From Brumimicrobium sp964346075 (lineage in GTDB: Bacteria > Bacteroidota > Bacteroidia > Flavobacteriales_D > Crocinitomicaceae), in contig CAYFTH010000018.1 in assembly GCA_964346075.1 (NCBI GenBank), positions 1 through 36,099 on the forward strand: a DNA stretch of 36,099 bases. The letters run 5' to 3'. The notes beneath the pieces were generated by a model. The model was not told the origin of the DNA and searched no databases. It was given only the letters and a program-made list of their open reading frames with translations. A program made the translations under genes and the position numbers. Shown piece by piece: positions 33,101 through 36,099 of the stretch (positions are counted from its first letter, which is position 1; each line of letters opens with the position of its first letter).

Positions 33101-34455
33101 AAATGCATCGTGGTATCGTTACTTTCGTCACGGTAATAAAGACCTTTGCCTTCAATCGCATACCACAAGTGTTCGTTTTCACCAAACACCAACGTTAGTC
33201 TTGCTTTGTCATCTATATTAATTAGCTCATCTCTGACAAATTTGGTATTCTTCACTTGCCACAATCCTTTGTTAGAAGCTACGTAATTACTTCCCTTATA
33301 CTGGGTAAGACTTTTAACAGAAAAATCTTCGTACTTAATAAAGTCTGTGTCATTCCTTCGGTTGCCAACGTAAGTTTGACCTTCACCAACAGCAATAATG
33401 GCGTCGTATTGCTTTGTTCTTCCTATGAATGTGATGTGCGTGTTGCGATAAACTTCGTTAAAATTGATTTTAGTAAAAGGCTCAAGTGAAATTCGAAAAA
33501 TACCACTTTGCTGCGTCGTCACCCAAATATCACGATTCCGATCTATAAAAATATCTGTTGGGCCAACAATCTTTTTCGTGGAATTATTGATGAGTCGTAC
33601 ATACCTTTTACTCGATTTATCTTTGAGTATAACATTACCTTTATTGGTGATGAAAACAAATTTATCAAATCGTTCTGCAAATTTTATTACGTATTCCTCA
33701 TCGCTCGTATAATCACGCCTCAAATCCTCATCAATAAAAAATTTAGGGCGGAAATCATCCATCAAAACGGTCAACTCTTTGTTTAACTCTCTATTCGCGA
33801 GAACGAGACTATCACCAGACTTATAAGCGCCCACTAACTCCTCTGTCATGGAGCGATCTGTTCCCAGCCAATCGTGTAAATTCTCAACGCGATCCTCATA
33901 AATCACGTAATTCCCTTTGGATGTGAACATAAATAACCCCCGGTCTAATTTCAATGAACCATAAAAATGGGTTTGCTCATTGTAGGGGAACGTTTTTCTT
34001 TCATGAGTGAGGGTGCTGTCATCAAAAATAAAAACCCCACCATCCTGCAACACAACCTGACGATCCTGAAACTGCAAAATTGCATGGTTTTGACCGTATT
34101 GAGTGATATAATCGAGTTGATCTATCTGATCATAGGTTAGGGTATAATTATTTCTAAAAAGTGTTGAAAAATAAATACGTTCCTCTGAAAATGAAATTGA
34201 ATTTACATGGCGGTTCGTTCGACCTTGAATAGCCTCTAGATAATCAAACTTTTTTCCATCGAACCGCATAAGACCTGCCCCGTCCGTGCCAAACCACAAG
34301 TATCCATATTTATCTTCATTGACAGTGAGTATGGAGGACAACGTCAGTCCATCCCGGTGATTATAATTTTTAAATGTATAGAGCTGCGTCAATGCATTAC
34401 AAGAAACAACCAGAAAACTGATGACAATAAATATGCGCTGCAAGGATGCTTTCAT
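30118..34455 (-). CDS. Large membrane sensor: propeller + Y_Y_Y + 7 TM + two PAS + SpoIIE-type phosphatase
   Basis: This 1445-residue protein begins with a signal sequence (1-22; the VVSC at its end could be a lipobox). It has periplasmic beta-propeller repeats (about 25-640, e.g. YGYLWFGTDGAGLMRFDG), a Y_Y_Y domain (about 655-730), and seven predicted membrane helices between about 740 and 930. Two PAS domains follow (about 936-1057, 1058-1177), then a helical linker and a PP2C/SpoIIE phosphatase (about 1185-1440). Metal-binding aspartates are present: SGDFYW (Asp1228), SDSTGHG (Asp1245), LFSDGYPD (Asp1375), TDDITV (1428-1429). Family members dephosphorylate anti-sigma-factor antagonists. 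No such partner is in the window. It is bounded by a terminator and appears monocistronic. The N-terminal half resembles hybrid histidine kinase sensors, but no kinase or DNA-binding domain is present. Confidence 0.9.
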   Translation of the reverse strand: MKASLQRIFIVISFLVVSCNALTQLYTFKNYNHRDGLTLSSILTVNEDKYGYLWFGTDGAGLMRFDGKKFDYLEAIQGRTNRHVNSISFSEERIYFSTLFRNNYTLTYDQIDQLDYITQYGQNHAILQFQDRQVVLQDGGVFIFDDSTLTHERKTFPYNEQTHFYGSLKLDRGLFMFTSKGNYVIYEDRVENLHDWLGTDRSMTEELVGAYKSGDSLVLANRELNKELTVLMDDFRPKFFIDEDLRRDYTSDEEYVIKFAERFDKFVFITNKGNVILKDKSSKRYVRLINNSTKKIVGPTDIFIDRNRDIWVTTQQSGIFRISLEPFTKINFNEVYRNTHITFIGRTKQYDAIIAVGEGQTYVGNRRNDTDFIKYEDFSVKSLTQYKGSNYVASNKGLWQVKNTKFVRDELINIDDKARLTLVFGENEHLWYAIEGKGLYYRDESNDTTMHFSEAPAYFYTATFNADSSKVLFGSNNGVFEYDISSELFKKLPQEVNGTSLGAYVGNSAQDSFGTSWFSLDEGLLGFTKSGDVRAITAQRFLPSTLIYTLNTDSNGNLIVGTNKGITVIRVDANGNAKSSSTYNQENGFGGYETHMRSSFKTRYGTIFVGTLEGLFMIRPEYFKKNLKPVSPRIKQIKNKDYEWYELDKSRNVFNSDESNFSFQFKSINTKSSFVKYSYQLEGLENSEWSDWSAEEEVFFNNLDKGKYTFKVRSTVDEELVSDISTFSFQIYEPFYTSKWFIIVVIGLVILANFVVLERTKSFNKKNIILSRDVGADRRMAGSILLFGAFANTAAHIFAPRLDETIQVHDLSAIILGIVVFVLFLLVAFNRRFMRYSNELLILGFLGLLGYNHLLTFLSDIHPFYFMATLVVAYVAPFVFRSLKSAIAFSFVLMLASVAVVFYLDSAIYNQYLFLVGIAVAAFLVIFMTYLRNNSLERLIFTSGVVNKGNALVVAFDGSGKISYSSENIEELLDLQESLRGHYIKELNRHQPEIKNHKKFSNIELTEDFEEGKIFVTPLFTKNNEIVYYQWSCKEFSGDVRVILGQDVTDKINLENYYELIVRNADDLIFQTDPNGNFTFINEKGLDVLDRKYEELIGTSIAAVIPEKHRSRVQKFYTTNFKDRKKNDYIEFPIETPDGKVKWLGQNLTTLLKPGADNIVTGFLGLARDITERRRANSIIKEQNKDITASINYARRIQFNMLPRSSEFERVFEEHFILFKPKDIVSGDFYWLNEVDDKTILICSDSTGHGVPGSFMTLLGINILNQIILEAGITDPGEIFNELDARLKQVLPRDGQNQIKDGMEAVVCVFDHHTSNLMYSTAGGRFVVTDEDNDKIQVFKGESKHIGDEPRSENFSYKTQEMSLSNNQALYLFSDGYPDQFGGEKNKKLSIKKFLALLDALTPQDMQEQNEIFREHLSAWIGDEPQTDDITVIGIRGVKGRKESP

Positions 34456-34784
34456 TTCATAAGCAGAATTAGGATGTTAAATCTACAAAAAAATATTTGA
34501 ACAATGAGTGATTTATGATTGTTGCGAGAAGTCGTTCTAATTTTATAGAAGCGGTCAGTATAAAACATTGTTTGAATACTCTTCAGGAACAAACGATTAA
34601 AATCGAAGGAACCACTGATATATCCTGGAGTTTAACAGCTTATTAGGGAGGTATAATACCATACAAACTATACTTTCTTCTCACACGATCTCAGTTCGAG
34701 CATAATTTATTTTACTTCGGCCCTTTTTATTTCAGCAGTCCCATAATTTACCCTAAGTTAGTATTGAGCATACAAAACCTATCG
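34456..34784. other. Intergenic region between purK and the sensor gene (329 bases)
   Basis: It separates the purK stop from the sensor start. It is AT-rich and contains a short perfect palindrome ggtat-a-atacc near 34650-34660, and a possible weak -7 element (TAGATTTA on the minus strand near 34480) ahead of the sensor. A 43-codon plus-strand frame from an ATG at 34515 is not convincing. I see no RNA gene. Confidence 0.5.
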
Positions 34785-35939
34785 TTATTTTCCTCGTGCC
34801 ACAACTTGAATTATTTCCTGAACTTGACGAGCGCGTTTTTTAGCTTCATTTAATCGATCATTAGTAATTGTCGCGTGCCCCATTTTTCGGTGAGGTTTCG
34901 TCTCTGATTTACCATAATTATGAATATAAACGCCGTGCATGGCCATAGCTTCCTCTATCCCTTCATACGTTGCTTTACCTCTGTAATGTGGATGCCCCAG
35001 CAAATTAACCATAACACCTGGCCGAACGAGCGAGGTGTCCCCGAGAGGAAGACCAATGATGGAACGAAGATGTTGTTCAAATTGAGAAGTAAGGTTACAT
35101 TCTATCGTGTGATGACCACTATTGTGCGGTCGTGGTGCAACCTCGTTTACCAATAGCTCTCCTTCCTTCGTAAGAAATAACTCCACAGCCAGCAGCCCCA
35201 CCATATCAAGTGATTCTATCACCTTTTTTCCAAGTGCTTCGGCTCGCTGCTCAATCGACGCTTCCACGTTTGCCGGAGCAAATAAAAACTCGACGAGATT
35301 GAGGTCGGGATTAAACTCACACTCCACCAACGGAAACGTGGCAACTTCTCCTTCCCTGTTTCTCGCAACAATGATCGATAATTCCTTCTCAAAATCTATT
35401 GCTTTTTCTAACAGTGAAGGCGCATCAAAACCATTTTTAATATCCGAATCGTCCTGAATGCGCGTAACACCCTTTCCATCATACCCTCCAGTGCGCATTT
35501 TTTGAATGGCTGGAAAACGACTCTGATGAGCTTTGAGATCCGCGCGCCCTTCGAGCAAAACAAAATCTGCTGTAGGAATATCGTGATCCACGTAAAACTG
35601 CTTTTGTAACCCCTTATCTTTTATTATTTTTAGTACGCGTGGCTGCGGAAATACATGAACACCTTGGTCTTCAAGAACTTCAAGTGCCTCAATATTTACA
35701 TTTTCTATCTCGACTGTAAGCACATCCTTATCCGCTCCAAATTCAAGAACATCCTGATAATTTGTAATATCACCTTCGACGAATTCATTCGCCAAAAGAC
35801 CACATGGCGCTTCTTTACTTTTGTCCATGCAGTATATAAAAACGTCATAACTTATGGCTGACTGAATCAACATTCTCCCTAATTGTCCGCCACCTAAAAC
35901 ACCTAGCTTAAATTGTTCTCCGTACCATTTATTTTTCAT
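34785..35939 (-). CDS. purK: N5-carboxyaminoimidazole ribonucleotide synthase
   Basis: This 384-residue ATP-grasp enzyme carboxylates AIR with bicarbonate and ATP, the step before PurE in purine synthesis. The N-terminal GVLGGGQLGRMLIQSA, QKMRTGGYDGKGVTRI and EVAPRPHNSGHHTIE are characteristic. The core has FEKELSIIVARNREG and a C-terminal GKSETKPHRKMGH. An in-frame GTG two codons upstream lies within the putative promoter, so the ATG at 35939 is preferred. No purE is adjacent on either side within the window. The gene upstream, if any, lies beyond the right edge. Confidence 0.95.
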   Translation of the reverse strand: MKNKWYGEQFKLGVLGGGQLGRMLIQSAISYDVFIYCMDKSKEAPCGLLANEFVEGDITNYQDVLEFGADKDVLTVEIENVNIEALEVLEDQGVHVFPQPRVLKIIKDKGLQKQFYVDHDIPTADFVLLEGRADLKAHQSRFPAIQKMRTGGYDGKGVTRIQDDSDIKNGFDAPSLLEKAIDFEKELSIIVARNREGEVATFPLVECEFNPDLNLVEFLFAPANVEASIEQRAEALGKKVIESLDMVGLLAVELFLTKEGELLVNEVAPRPHNSGHHTIECNLTSQFEQHLRSIIGLPLGDTSLVRPGVMVNLLGHPHYRGKATYEGIEEAMAMHGVYIHNYGKSETKPHRKMGHATITNDRLNEAKKRARQVQEIIQVVARGK

Positions 35940-35944
35940 GTTCA

Positions 35945-35976
35945 CAAAAGTAGCGAAATCAAAGCGTGTTCTCCAA
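35945..35976 (-). promoter_or_regulatory. Possible purK promoter
   Basis: The minus strand has TACTTTTG (35945-35952), matching the Bacteroidota -7 consensus, and a weak TTGG (35973-35976) 20 bases upstream. The predicted start site would fall at or next to the purK ATG, so this is either a near-leaderless promoter or a chance match. Confidence 0.3.
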
Positions 35977-36099
35977 CCATTTCTTTCCTTTTACTGCAAG
36001 TAGACTAAATCTATACAAGAAGAAGTATGAATGATCCATCAACAAGTTATATGCTTATCCGCTTGTTTACCCCAAAAAACGCATTCCCCACAATAAATT

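Noticed and set aside
34515..34646. 43-codon plus-strand frame in the purK-sensor gap
   Set aside because: Too short to stand out from chance, no recognisable motif and no promoter.
36027..36099. Plus-strand frame open to the right edge (ATG at 36027)
   Set aside because: Only 24 codons are visible with no recognisable motif; could be the start of a gene divergent from purK but cannot be supported.

Overview
The window is a Bacteroidota chromosome segment, most likely a flavobacterium-like (Flavobacteriia) organism. Evidence for this is a protein ending in a type IX secretion (T9SS) sorting domain, the conserved Bacteroidota order rpsU-xerC-tRNAs-tuf-tRNA(Trp)-secE-nusG-rplKAJL-rpoBC-DUF3467, starts without Shine-Dalgarno sequences, and two promoters with the Bacteroidota -7 box TAnnTTTG. 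Base composition is AT-rich. No rRNA, CRISPR array, prophage or intact insertion sequence is visible. Except for the first gene, every gene I call is on the minus strand.

Layout from left to right. (1) 2-1444: the 3' part of a secreted T9SS protein on the plus strand. (2) 1445-2267: a gene-poor stretch with hairpin-containing repeat units and a probable decayed small gene. (3) 2268-6451: a tight three-gene operon of photolyase/cryptochrome family flavoproteins, one from each of three lineages. One has lost all iron-sulfur cysteines and one has a non-canonical FAD pocket. (4) 6582-8345: lipoamide dehydrogenase and a DUF3467 protein. (5) 8420-19736: the transcription-translation core, i.e. rpoC, rpoB, rplL, rplJ, rplA, rplK, nusG, secE and tRNA-Trp. 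(6) 19788-22823: tuf, four tRNAs, xerC and rpsU, with two well-formed promoters. (7) 22826-27549: a probable operon AGCS symporter - ComEA-like HhH protein - apt - acyl-CoA dehydrogenase. (8) 27636-30053: DUF2851 protein, PspC protein and an RfbD-like reductase in a tight run. (9) 30118-34455: one very large membrane sensor ending in a SpoIIE-type phosphatase. (10) 34785-35939: purK, near the right edge.

How the genes fit together. Regions 5 and 6 supply translation factors, ribosomal stalk proteins and RNA polymerase core subunits. They are punctuated by hairpins at tuf/tRNA-Trp, rplL/rpoB, rpoC/DUF3467 and rpsU/xerC that probably set expression ratios. The photolyase operon is a light-driven DNA repair or light-response unit. 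The large sensor phosphatase probably reads an extracytoplasmic signal and feeds a partner-switching pathway whose other members are not in the window.

The best candidates for unusual biology are the cluster-less FeS-type photolyase and its operon partners, the AGCS symporter with a periplasmic SprB-like plus lipoyl-like extension, the 7-TM sensor phosphatase, and the hairpins that directly touch start codons or a tRNA.
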